Shown: piece after piece, positions 12,537-23,290 of the stretch
How the letters are laid out: every line of letters begins with the position of its first letter
Position numbering within the stretch: position 1 is the stretch's first letter
Assembly: GCA_003427395.1 (NCBI GenBank)
Contig: BFEA01000351.1
Coordinates: forward strand, 1,426,041 to 1,490,040
DNA length: 64,000 nucleotides
From: Chara braunii
Taxonomy: Eukaryota; Streptophyta; Charophyceae; Charales; Characeae
Reading direction: 5' to 3'
The notes under the pieces: generated by a model
The model's database searches: none
What the model was told of the DNA's origin: nothing
Seen by the model: the letters and a program-made list of their open reading frames with translations, nothing else
Made by a program: the position numbers and the translations under genes

Positions 12537-12554
12537 TTCCCCGCAACGGCGCCA
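12537..12554 (-). other. Primer-binding site, tRNA-Asp-like, family B copy 1
   Basis: On the plus strand TTCCCCGCAACGGCGCCA is followed by two bases and then the LTR start TGTCGAGCGC. Plant tRNA-Asp ends in CCCCGGCAACGGCGCCA, so the minus strand carries the complementary primer site with one C missing. This fixes the element on the minus strand and the LTR edge at 12557. Confidence 0.85.
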
Positions 12555-12556
12555 CA

Positions 12557-14178
12557 TGTCGAGCGCATCGGTCCGACACTGCTCAAGGGTAGCGCGGAAC
12601 CCTCCCGGCCGCGTTGCGCAGGAGTTGGATCTTAATCCTCGTCGCAAATATACATGGAGCTTCCGCAAGCCGCTCCGGCCGAGTGCGCCAGCTATACCTA
12701 TCGCGAACCCTATGACAGGATAGGGCCTACGCGAGGCACGACTTACCTCCACCTTACGGGAGCTTTCACCTCCCTTCGGTGGGCGTATCCTCGCCGAGCT
12801 ACCAGTCCATAGTACGAAAGCTAATCAGCTGCAGTCGCAGAGGTAGACCAGCCGAGGGCGTTTCTTGTTCGCTGTAGCATAGGGGGTACGCGCGGTAATA
12901 TGCCTCTACCGGGCCCGCATGAGAACCATCATCTTGGGGGGCTGAAGTCCCAAGCGTGATCCAGCGTCGGTCGACTAGGACGCACCCCACACACCACGTG
13001 CACACCACTACAAAGAACTTAAAAAATAAAAACACACATACATACGCACATATACAGAACGGTCCGAAAACAAAACAACGCGACAATTCTCTCAGTCCCT
13101 CGGTAGTCATCCCATAATTTTCCGACGCGAAAATCAGATAGGCGTTGTGAGTGAGACTTAGCATAAAACCGCGCGGACGCAAGGCCTACTCATATCGACT
13201 CGCAATGCAAGCGTACGCAAGCAGTCGCAATGATGACGTACTATGTAGTGCCCATGACCAAGCGGTCCCTCGTGGATCCGAGTACCACTTATGACACTCA
13301 AGTGTCAGACTCGAAGTATCGTGATGGTCTAACCCCTCACGATATTGCACGGCTGAAGGGATAGCCGTGCAGCCGCCGCGAGACCTCCGACCTTTGGCCT
13401 GAGCGTCTCGGCAGGCATGACAAATAGGCTCTGCGTGGGGGCGAAATCCTTCCCTGCAGAGTCTAGGGCTTAGGGTGTTATGGACAGGGACCCTGAATCC
13501 CGGCCTAGGACCAACGTCTGATCAATAAATTATGAACAAGTATACATTCAATGGAGGGGTTTTTCTCCCCTTTTCTCGACCTCAAACCCCTATTTAATCC
13601 TTAATACGCAGGCCCCTCAGGTCGCGTGAACCTCCAACATAGCTACACACATGTATTTATATAAGGGGGATAGTATGTGATGATCACTTCTCACAGTCAC
13701 AGCGGGGTTTTTCACAATCATACATATATGTGAGATCGCAGGCAGTCCAACCCAAAAATCTGAGTCACAGAACGTACCTGCAATCACATCAAAGAGTCAA
13801 GCAAACGTCAACGCACTACACGGAGTCAACTCCAACCACTTTCTATACTCATACCCCTCGCTTTAGCCATGCAAGCCCCAACCTCATGTCCAACCAACCA
13901 TAATACCTTTGTTAAATGGTCATTCAAGAAAAGTCTGGGTGAAGCCTTAAGAAAACAGATAAAAGCACCAGGTCTAAAGCCTTTTAGGTTTAGTATTGAG
14001 GGTGAGTTGGGATTGAGTCGTAAATCGACGAAAAGGCAACCAACCTATTATCAGTGATAATAGAAGGTGATCCTCGTGGGATCAAAGCTGAATCTTGCCC
14101 AAAAATCCTGAATCGAATCGTTCAAAGAAGGACCTTTAACATGAAACAGACCAATGTCTAGGCTAAACTTATAAACAC
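12557..14178 (-). mobile_element. Middle B LTR, first part (before element C)
   Basis: It begins TGTCGAGCGCATCGG beside the primer-binding site and aligns with 52506-54137 of the right LTR throughout. It stops where element C starts, after ATAAACAC. The right LTR runs on without interruption from ATAAACGC into ACAAGG, and that same ACAAGG continuation resumes after C at 36784. The two pieces are therefore one LTR split by an insertion. Confidence 0.85.
13292..13410. other. Cluster of four hairpins near the LTR edge
   Basis: Four inverted repeats follow closely. They are TGACACT/AGTGTCA (13292-13307, 2-nt loop), ATCGTGA/TCACGAT (13318-13343), GCACGGCT/AGCCGTGC (13347-13370) and CGAGAC/GTCTCG (13379-13410). 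The right LTR (53241-53359) keeps the first as a perfect 16-bp palindrome and the second and fourth as hairpins; the third has decayed. The function is unknown. In the element RNA this lies about 0.7-0.9 kb upstream of the primer-binding site. Confidence 0.7.
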
Positions 14179-15599
14179 TGTCTCGCGTGGCGGTCCCGCA
14201 CCCCGCTGGGAGCGCTGAACCTCACGGTTGTGTCACACAGGATTTATTTCTTGAAGAACCACAAGTCACCACTCCGACTGTGCGCGCCGGCTATACCTCT
14301 CACGACACCCTACGACAGGTCGGGGAGCCGTGAGGTACTACTTACCTATACCTGAGGGGCTGACACCACTCTCAGGTAGGCGTATCCCTGCTGAGCTACC
14401 GGCCCACATGCGAAGGTTTTTACATGCCTTTGTAGAGGTAGGTCGGCCGAGGGCGTTTGCTCGATCGTTGTAGCATAAGATGGGGTACGAGCGGTACGAC
14501 GCCCAGAACTGACTCGTTAGATATTCAAGTCGAACTTTTAAAAGGCTGCCTATTTCCGCTACTGTGTAATGTATTATTTTCTAAACAATTATCAACCAAA
14601 ATATCTTTCTACCAAAGGGCGTCCTATCTTTCTTATCAGGTTATGACTTAGCTGAACTTCATAATAGTATAGAAGTTAAGTTGGACATACGATGAATATA
14701 GAAGTATTACCGCCGAGAACCCTTCCCACTTTCACAAGTGTTGTGTGTCCGAGACTCTTCAACAGACCAGGTCCAGTTCAGTCCAAAAGCACACACAAAA
14801 CAAACCTGCACAAAATAATGCAAAGACAGTTCACATGTCATGCACTAACGGCGTGAACCATCAACGATTGACCTTGTCCCTCACTTCCCAAACCATGTAT
14901 GACAACCTCGTCTTTCCTGAGACGTAAGCCCAGCCCCCTCACATTTCTTCAAAAGACCCTTGAGAGTGACAAGGACCATTTAGGCAATGATCACAGGTGA
15001 CAGATTTACTGACCACAGGGTTTGACTTTAGAGGTGGGTATCAAGTCAAAGGGGAAAAGTTGAATCGGTAACAACCGACCTATTATCGAGAGATAACAAA
15101 AATTTGGGACCTTTCTGTATATCCCTTTCCTTGAAATGCAGTAGATAAACAGGGACCTGCACACACATAGGTCAACCAAGATTGAACACCCCATTGATAT
15201 CTAAGGGTGGGATCGAAATCTCAGGTCTATCCCCAGATTTACTCTCACAACCCTACCCTATGTCGTTTGTCACTCTCTCCTTTCCCTGAAGGAGTTTCAT
15301 GTCTGTGTCCTAAGTCGTCTTTAGGGAAACTCATGTTTACCCTACTCTCAGTCCTTCTATTCTCTCTCTTTTGAAAAAAGCACACCCCTTGCTGCTCGTG
15401 TAATAGAATTTTGACTTTTCTGCCGTTGTGGCCTCCTGTCCGAAAACCATGGACGACTATGAATTACGCGGTGGTTCTTAAGTTTCTTTCTCCCGCGGTC
15501 CTAACTCCTTTTCCACGTTTTTGAGACCTTGCTCCAACAAGAGCATTGTTCCTTTCTTTCTCTTCTATTTGTGTTAACATACTGAAGTAGGAGGTTGAT

Positions 15600-16600
15600 T
15601 TAGACATAAATCTCTTACTACTTTATCAATACCAAGCAATTTGTTAATCAAACAGATAGTCGAGTAAGTCACACATGAGTATTTGATTCCCTGTTAAGTT
15701 TCACTCAATGTATACATAAGATCTGCTGAAAGTAATAGGATAGCTCACACATGAGCATCCTTCCTACAACAAATAGTTGAGGCTCCTACAGAAGCACCCT
15801 ACTACTTGCTTTAGGTATCCTTCTGAAAGACCTGGATGCCAACCCCCTCCCAGAGGTTAATAACGATCTGCGTGAATAATAGGCGACCCGCACAAGAGCT
15901 CCCTACTATCACGTGACAAGGTCCTCTTTATGAGAGCATTAGGATAATCCTGACAAGGGTATCCTGTTGCCCTTCCGAATCTCTCCGGACCGAGACCAGG
16001 TTAGTTTGGACAGAAAACGAGTGTTTAGGGTATTCCTACAGGAGCCCCCTTGGAAGTTAGTATCAGAATCAAATAGGCAATAGACAAACCCGAACAGAGG
16101 TCCCCCTACTACTTCCTTGGTTAGTGAGTAGACCATCCTTTAAACAAGTAATAGGATGACTCCTACAGAAGCCTCCCTATTACCGGTCTGGTGGTCGAAG
16201 TGCTCGAGGGTGAGTAAGATAGGAAAGAAAGAGCAAAAATGTGATTTCCTACTCTTTGCAGGTTGTTAGTCAGCCTTAGACTCAAGCGTGTTAATAGGAT
16301 GACCCTCCCTAGAGCCCCCACTACACCTTGAGTAAGCGCACATACCAAACTTCGTGAGACGTTAATTAAGAAAGGAAGTTAGTACCAAAATTCCCTGAGT
16401 TCACTTTTCACAACAAACAGATCCTAGTTAACCAACTTGAAGGTGGTGAGGTAGCACACACAGAAGTACCTCCACCTTCTGATTATGCCAATCGTCCCAG
16501 CCTCAAAAGAGCAAGTGTCCAACCCATACATGGGTTTTCTACCACCTTCGGAGACTGGTCCAGTAGGCTAACAGAGCGGCTCACACAAGAATCTCCCTTT
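15600..16600. repeat. Degenerate dispersed repeats with CTCACACATGAG and CTACAGAAGC motifs
   Basis: Short phrases such as AACTCACACATGAGTACC, GCTCACACATGAGCATCC and CTCCTACAGAAGCCTCCC recur every 60-150 bases with changing spacers. Many cores are near-palindromes (ACTCA...TGAGT). This looks like an eroded extension of the regular array that follows. The same layout occurs in the other C LTR at about 30420-31360. Confidence 0.6.
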
Positions 16601-16609
16601 ATTATCTAT

Positions 16610-17225
16610 AAGTGTCAGACGCTTCTCCCCTTCACGACGACAGTCGATCCGGTAAAGTAACTCACACATGAGTACCTCATTTAGTTCATAAGTTAGTGTC
16701 AAACGCCTCTGCCTGTCACGACGACAGTCGATTTGGCAGATAGTGAGGTAACTTACATATGAGTACCTAATTTAGTTCATAAGTTTATTATCAGATACCT
16801 CTTTCCATCACGCCGACAGTTGTAGAGTACCTAATTTAGTTCATAAGTTATTCTCAGATACCTCTTTCCCGTCACGACGACAGTCGTTACGGAAGAGAGT
16901 ACCTAATTTAGCTCATACGTTACCGTTAGATACCCCTTCCCGTCACGACGACAGTCGTTACGGTAGAGAGTACCTAATTTAGTTCATAAGTTATTGTCAA
17001 ATACCTCTTCCCGTCACGACGGCAGTCGTTACGGTAGNNNNNNNNNNNNNNNNNNNNNNNNNNNNNNNNNNNNNNNNNNNNNAGATACCTCTTCCTATCA
17101 CGACGACAGTCGTTACGGTAGAGAGTACCTAATTTAGTTCATAAGTTATTGTTTGAACCCTCTTCCCGTCACGACGACAGTCGATCCGGTAGAGAGCAAG
17201 GTAACTCACACATGAGTACCTAATT
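16610..17225. repeat. 71-bp tandem array with internal hairpin (copy in C 3' LTR)
   Basis: The clearest units begin GAGAGTACCTAATTTAG and run about 71 bp to CGTTACGGTA. Every unit holds the inverted repeat CCGTCACGAC - GACA - GTCGTTACGG, with one mismatch in the stem. Earlier units are more diverged. The array contains the assembly gap 17038-17082, so its true copy number is unknown. Confidence 0.85.
17038..17082. other. Assembly gap (45 N)
   Basis: A run of N lies inside the 71-bp array, where short reads would collapse. The other C LTR has a gap at the matching place. Confidence 0.99.
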
Positions 17226-18701
17226 GCCAACCCTTAGTCAAGTCAGCGCATATGTAAGTAGCACGACGGCCCACACATGAACCTTCATCGCCCTACCTCG
17301 TTCTTCAAATCCAATCAGTCTACGTTCCCTTCCTGTTTAATTTAGGTTCCTTTCCTTTGACCCGATAGGATTCTTATTCCAATCATACATCTTTTTCCCT
17401 TTTGATTATCTTAGGCCTCAAGAATACACAAACATTGTATCGCACAGTCGTACAGGCAGTCTCATAGAAGGGCGTAGCCTGGAAGGGTATACGGGAAAGG
17501 GTTACATGACGCGTACCTTATGGTTCCCTGCCTCCAGAGTTCCTCATGAACTCCGGCAAAGCTTCCGCAATCGCCCTGTTTATCGAGCATGTCTAATCTT
17601 TTGCAATTGAATGTCCGGAACTTAAAGTCGAACAAACCATGATCATCTCGGTGTAAATCATTATCAGACACCTAATAGTTGAAGAAGCAGGCGTCCAAGA
17701 GGACCAATCAAGGACAAGAATGGAGGAGGATGGAGGAGCTAGGCATCATCACATAGTGATAATGTCTCTCTCCTCTCCAATGCCCCATACTTTCCTCATC
17801 CCGGGCCCGTGCTTAAGCCATGACGCTTCAAAAATGACAATAGTAAGACACCAAACAACCAAAATAATAATAATAATAATAAGTGAAATAATAACGCCAA
17901 TAAAGTAACAACGATAATAGTGATAATTGATGATAATATCAATAATAATAATAATAATAATAATAGCGGTAAATAGTAATAAAAATGGAAATAACAATAA
18001 TAATACTAGTGACATTCCTTCAATAATTTTTCAAGAAAGGATGTCTTATGGATGTAGCGCTTGTCGAGGATCTTCCTCCCTCTTGACTTTATTCTCCCCC
18101 TTTTCTTTCGCCATACCGTCACCCTCTCGCTGCTCATCATGTCTGCAAGTCTGTGTGGGCGCAAACTTGTTGTTCTATGCACTAGTCCGTAAGACTTTTG
18201 TAGGTGCATGCCTGCTATCTTGCATGCTTGTTGTCAGGATTGTGTGTGTGCAAGCTTGCTATACCTCATGCCTAGCCATAGTCTGTGAGTATCCCTTTTG
18301 TCTAGCAGCGACCCACACCGCTTAGTGCCTGTGTGCTGATGCGGGGGTTATGCTACATCCCAAGTGACTTGCCAATACATTGTAAGGCATCGGCCCTGCG
18401 CAGCATGTGCTTAGACCGCCATCATCAACGCAGTCGCTTCTGCCGGAAGAATCTACGTGGTGAGGCTCCGACTGCACTTCAACCAATCGGCGTGCCGCAC
18501 TGTCTGAGACCTGCGCTAGAAGATTCTGAAATAGGCTCCTCTTTTGAATACTCACGCCCGCCTCCACTTAGGTTCAGCATAGAGTAGACTTCTTTGTGTT
18601 TGAACCCGCGACCTGTGTTTTGGTAGTAGACTTTTGTCTGTTGTAGGTTCATGTAGCCGTAGGGACTCGATATGTAGGTTTATCAAGTACGGGTCAGAGC
18701 T

Positions 18702-19080
18702 GTGTAGGAATCGTAGTCGGCGCAGTCCTGAAAAACCAAGTTCGCAGATGCTACAGACCTGAAAGACCAACTATGTCAAGTCAGTTGTACCCGGTCTAAG
18801 TTGTACTTTGTGCAGGCAACAGGTACCCGGTCCCGATCGCATTCTGTTAAGTAAGGAAGCACCATGCAGGACCTGTCTCTTATACACATCTAGATGTGTA
18901 TAAGAGACAGGTGTAGGAATCGTAGTCGGCGCAGTCCTGAAAAACCAAGTTCGCAGATGCTACAGACCTGAAAGACCAACTATGTCAAGTCAGTTGTACC
19001 CGGTCTAAGTTGTACTTTGTGCAGGCAACAGGTACCCGGTCCCGATCGCATTCTGTTAAGTAAGGAAGCACCATGCAGGA
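18702..19080. repeat. Exact 170-bp duplication flanking a library adapter (artefact)
   Basis: Bases 18702-18871 and 18911-19080 are identical over 170 bp and are separated only by the junction at 18873-18910. Identity this exact, in a region where true repeats have diverged, points to one locus assembled twice. Confidence 0.93.
18873..18910. other. Tn5 mosaic-end mate-pair junction (non-genomic)
   Basis: The 38 bases consist of CTGTCTCTTATACACATCT followed directly by its reverse complement. This is the circularisation junction of a transposase-based mate-pair library, left in the assembly by incomplete trimming. It is not a mobile element of the organism. Confidence 0.98.
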
Positions 19081-19975
19081 CTGTGTGCACCCCGACTCCT
19101 TCTCCTTCCTCTTCTTCTTCTCCTTCTTCTACCTCCGCACGTGCATCGTCACGAGCCTTTTCCGCTCTCTGTCTTTCTCTATGTCTGTCTGTCTTATTTC
19201 TCTGTGTCTGTTTTTATATGTCTGTAATCTTTGTCCATCTCCGCTCTGTGTTATCCGTCGCTGTTTGTCTGGTTTTGAACCGTAAGTCTGTTGCATAGGG
19301 GTTAAGTCTGTAGCTGGGGACCTGGGGTCGTGGCCGCAGGATTTCTTGAAAGGTCAAGGTCATAGTTGCTACTATCCCGGATGGTCAAGGTCATAGTTGC
19401 AACAGTGCAGAAGGGTTAAGGTCGTAGCTGCTACAGTCCTGGAAGGTCAAGGCTGTAGCTGCTATAGTGTCGATGGGCCCAAGTTGCAGACTTCCGGAAG
19501 ATCCGGGAGTGGCCCTTCACACATTGTTCACAACAGACTTCAGGTAGGCAGGCAAGTGGTGGAGTCTACCCGTGCTAAGTCAACAGTCCCAGTCTCAGTC
19601 AGTCCTAGTTCAGTCAAGCAAGTACCGCATGGGACTGTGTGCACTACGGGCATGGGAAAAGGGACCAGACCAACGAGCTACAAAAGTATAAATCGAGAGG
19701 CAGTGCCCAGTCATTCATTTATTCCTGCGTGAGCCATGCGGAAGTGTTGCCGCAACGACTTGCGCGAGGTGGTCTGAAGTGAGCCCGAGGACGAAGTGGC
19801 GAGAGAGACAAAGCTAGCCATAGCGAGTTGTATGGGCGTTACATCGCCATAGCCATTGGAAGTGAACTCGTATCTGGGTTGCCATATCTCTTAGTTTTGA
19901 GTGCGCGCATGCCGCCAGTTTGCTGCGCTACTGTTTGCATGCATGTAAAGTGTGAATGAAAGCAAGTCTGATTTT

Positions 19976-20000
19976 ACTACTACTACTACTACTACTACTA

Positions 20001-20060
<60 letters not shown>
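19976..20060. repeat. Compound microsatellite (TAC)n(TAA)n
   Basis: About ten ACT/TAC triplets change to AAT/TAA triplets. The counterpart in the other LTR is at 33173-33262 with different copy numbers. It follows a segment like the 3' end of the solo LTR at 38139-39049. Confidence 0.95.
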
Positions 20061-20061
<1 letters not shown>

Positions 20062-20862
20062 GCAGTAGCGAATTTCAGCAATCAAACAGCATGATATACT
20101 TAAGACCAGAAATTCGTGACCTCGAACCCACAACAGAATGGCATTACGAGTTTCACCAAATAAGAAGACACCAAAAACTCATATTCGACAGTGCTGGTAG
20201 ATCTCATCATCATCATCAGTGAAGAACCAATGTTGATATCCTAACTGGCGCTCTGCGCCCACACTACAGATGGCAGATCCTATCCTATACTACAATGTCG
20301 AATGATGTCGTCAACAACTTTTTCGAAGTACGAGCATTCAGCGACCAATGTCGCACGCTTCCAGCACCAGGTATGTCTCTCGCCTCACTCACAACCTCGT
20401 TCCCCAACACACAGATGCCATGTGCCCCCAAGGACCACTATGCGTCCTTATCCAGTTACAGGCAGGCAAGCCTGGCTATGGTTGCCCGTTGCCCCCCTGC
20501 CCACAAGCTGTGTTTGTCTGACTGTGTGTCTTGTCTGACTGCCAATCATTGTCTGTCTGTCTGTTCATCCCTCTGTCACTGTTTGTATGTTTGTTTGTCA
20601 CCTTCTTTCCTTCTGTTCGTGCCTGTCTGTCTCCGTCTTTTCTCTCTCACCGGGAACACTGCACACCGGCACAGTCCTCCACACCTCACAACACACCGAG
20701 ACCACAACATGGGGGTCATGACAGGCACAAGCACGCATTCCAATAAGTCGGACGAGTGATGGATCTGGCCTTGCGACGTAATTCGATGGATGCATCACAC
20801 ATCCCGCATGTTTCCATTCTCTCATAAGGTAAATAGAAGAGGCGGGGTCAAGCAATTCATTT

Positions 20863-21118
<256 letters not shown>

Positions 21119-21964
21119 CAATGTATACTACCTGGTTCGACTCAGTTGGAATGGAAGTGTGTAGTATTCGGGCTGGTCGCCAGACCGCAACAACCTCGAC
21201 CAACCGGCGACCAGGTGAGTCTTTTCTTTCTCTTTCTTTTCTCTCTTTCTCTCTCTCTTTCTCTCACATACACACACACACACACGTAGCAGCGTACATA
21301 TCCATGTTCCAGTGATAGATCCATTAGATTTCACTCATCCGATCGATGTTGGTGCCATGAGATCAGCTGAGAGATCGTAGGCTCACCCGTCTCTCTCTCT
21401 CTTCCCGTCACCGTCGTCGTCGTTAGTAGACAGCTCGACACTCTCTGCAACACACTCCGTCATGACGTGCAGCATACCGAGACCACAGCCTAGGAATGAC
21501 GACAGTCTCAAGCCCATATTCCAACCCGTTGGGCGGATCGCAGCCAGCCTCACGGCGCCCTCGGCTGACACATCATGCACTCGAGAGGTCTCCACCCTCG
21601 CCTATGGTACGTAGCGGATGCAGACCCATTTTGAATCTCTTTCCCCTCCTCTCTTCTTCCCCTTCTTCCTCTTCGTCCTCTTCTTCTACTTCTCCTTCTC
21701 CACCTTTCTTCTTTGTGCGCCTCCCTTCTTCCTCACGTCCTCCTTTTTACTAAGTCGCGACACCTTTCAAACGAAACACGCCGTTATGAGTGCGAACACT
21801 AAGACAACACCACAACTAAACTGCAACCGCTCTCCCCAAAACCTACGGGGTGAGAGTGCCGAAACTGAAAGCCGGTGATGGGCACCTTCTTCCATCACCT
21901 GCATGCCTGGTATGTCGCCTTCTTCGACAGCCTGGCCAGGTGAGTGCGTTATTCCTCTCTCTTT

Positions 21965-22070
21965 TCTTCTCCTCCCTCCTCCTCCTCCTTCTTCTTCTTC
22001 TTCTCCTTCTTCTTCTTCTTCTTCTTCTTCTTCTTCTTCTTCTTCTTCTTCTTCTTCTTCTTTTTCTTTC
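21965..22070. repeat. (CTT)n microsatellite
   Basis: Mostly uninterrupted CTT triplets give Leu, Ser or Phe runs in three frames. A shorter version is at about 35218-35330 in the other LTR. Confidence 0.95.
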
Positions 22071-22565
22071 TCCTCTTCTTCTTCTTCTTCGTCGTCTTCT
22101 TCTTACTCGCCTCCTTCTTCACTCGCTAGCCCGTATTCCCCCCGCGTTCCCCTTCTGCCCTCGTTCGCTTATCTTCCCTTCGCGCACTTTCTGCCGACCT
22201 ACGCTACCCCCTCGAGGCTCCCCTTCCGCTCTTTCCTATGCCTTGTCTCCCACGCCTTCGTGATGTCGCGTCGTAGCCCTTAGCGGCTCAGTTCGCTCGT
22301 GATATCGGCCAGCCCGTTGCGAGCTACTTAGACCGAATCTTCCCCGGTTTCGGAGGCAGATTCACTTTAGGGAATCTATGAAAACAATAACAACGGGACC
22401 ATAAAAGAAAACTAAGAAAAATAGAAGGAAACGAATCCAACAAAAAACAAAAATAAAAATGAAAGAAAAACAAGGAAAAAAAAAGAAATCCAAATTGCTA
22501 ACTACCCCGTCGTGCCAACTGTCACAACGAGGCCTAAAAGTAACTAATCCCGTTTTTTAGGTCAC

Positions 22566-22708
22566 GGGTTCAAGCCCCTCCAGCCTGACAGCGGAGTTAC
22601 ATAAACTTGAGCCCCTTATCAAAAGGAGTTCATTTAGAGGTCGGATGGACTTGATCCCCGGACCCTCTGATTCTCAATCCGCACTGAACCTACTGAGCTA
22701 GCTCCCAC
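22566..22708. repeat. tRNA-derived (SINE-like) modules, two orientations
   Basis: On the minus strand TAGCTCAGTAGG (22689-22700) fits the tRNA A box, and GGATCAAGTCC (22647-22657) approximates a B box 31 nt further on, a normal tRNA spacing. On the plus strand GGGTTCAAGCCCC (22566-22578) is a good B box. The acceptor and T stems do not pair well, so these are relics or SINE heads, not working tRNA genes. The other C LTR has the same modules at about 35794-35930, with a mutated A box. Confidence 0.45.
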
Positions 22709-23062
22709 TTCGGGTAGAAGGGGAGCAACTCTGACATATATATAGAAGTGGGGCTCATCCGGACTAATGGTTTGGGCCCATTTCCAAGTCTTTGTGTGTG
22801 TGCGCTTGCAAGTCTGCGTGCCTGTCCGCACGCTTGTCGACTTGAGTGTGTGTGTGACCCGCAAGGGTACTTAGTTTATCCAAAGGCCCGAAGGGCCGAC
22901 ACTTGACTGAGGCCTTGACATTGAGGGTTGCGGTAGGAAAAACACTCAAGTAGCGGGTATGCCGGTGCCATACTAAGTAACAGGTGGATGTGTCGGTACC
23001 TTAGTTAAGCAGAAAAAGACAAAACTTTGCATTTTTAGAAACCCTGTACAGGTAGTCACCGC

Positions 23063-23290
23063 TTGGTGTAGTGGCGGCACGTTCCCATAGGTTATCCCGG
23101 CCTCATGGCCTGGACATATATTATTATTTTAGTCCGCTTTCGAGTTTACGGCGGTGCGATCCAAAGGTTCTCCCATACCGGTCCGTCCAACGCCCCTAGA
23201 CTCGATCTAATCCGTTTTTCCCTTACTGCCTGAACCACTGATTGAGTTAGATTGTGGTCGACGCATCTCGCACGACCTCCTCCTTTTCTC
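23063..23290. repeat. Further tRNA-like fragments
   Basis: On the plus strand TTGGTGTAGTGG (23063-23074), followed by CGGCACGTTCCCA, resembles the 5' half of a Gly or Glu tRNA. A matching B box is missing. On the minus strand a second A-box-like stretch lies near 23230-23260, with a weak GGATCGCACC B box near 23155. Copies are at about 36291-36500. These are probably decayed SINEs. Confidence 0.35.

Larger units (their letters stand above)
7718..12556 (-). mobile_element. Internal region, family B copy 1
   Basis: This 4.84-kb region lies between two B LTRs. The primer-binding site is at its right end (12537-12554), so the element reads right to left. It aligns in order with 47274-52505, and parts align with the C internal region; for example the stretch near 10761-10860 matches 26337-26420. 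The one credible coding region is at 9790-10380. No reverse transcriptase, integrase or protease motif was seen, and no clear polypurine tract adjoins the left LTR. It looks like a large non-autonomous element. Confidence 0.75.

Noticed and set aside
16610-17225. CRISPR array
   Set aside because: The units are 71-bp tandem repeats without unique spacers, lie in a eukaryotic LTR and have no associated genes.
18873-18910. Perfect 38-bp palindrome as a biological inverted repeat or transposon end
   Set aside because: It is exactly the Tn5 mosaic-end pair used in mate-pair libraries and occurs twice with false duplications.
22640-22708. Functional tRNA gene
   Set aside because: A and B boxes are present but the acceptor and T stems do not pair and no proper anticodon arm can be drawn.
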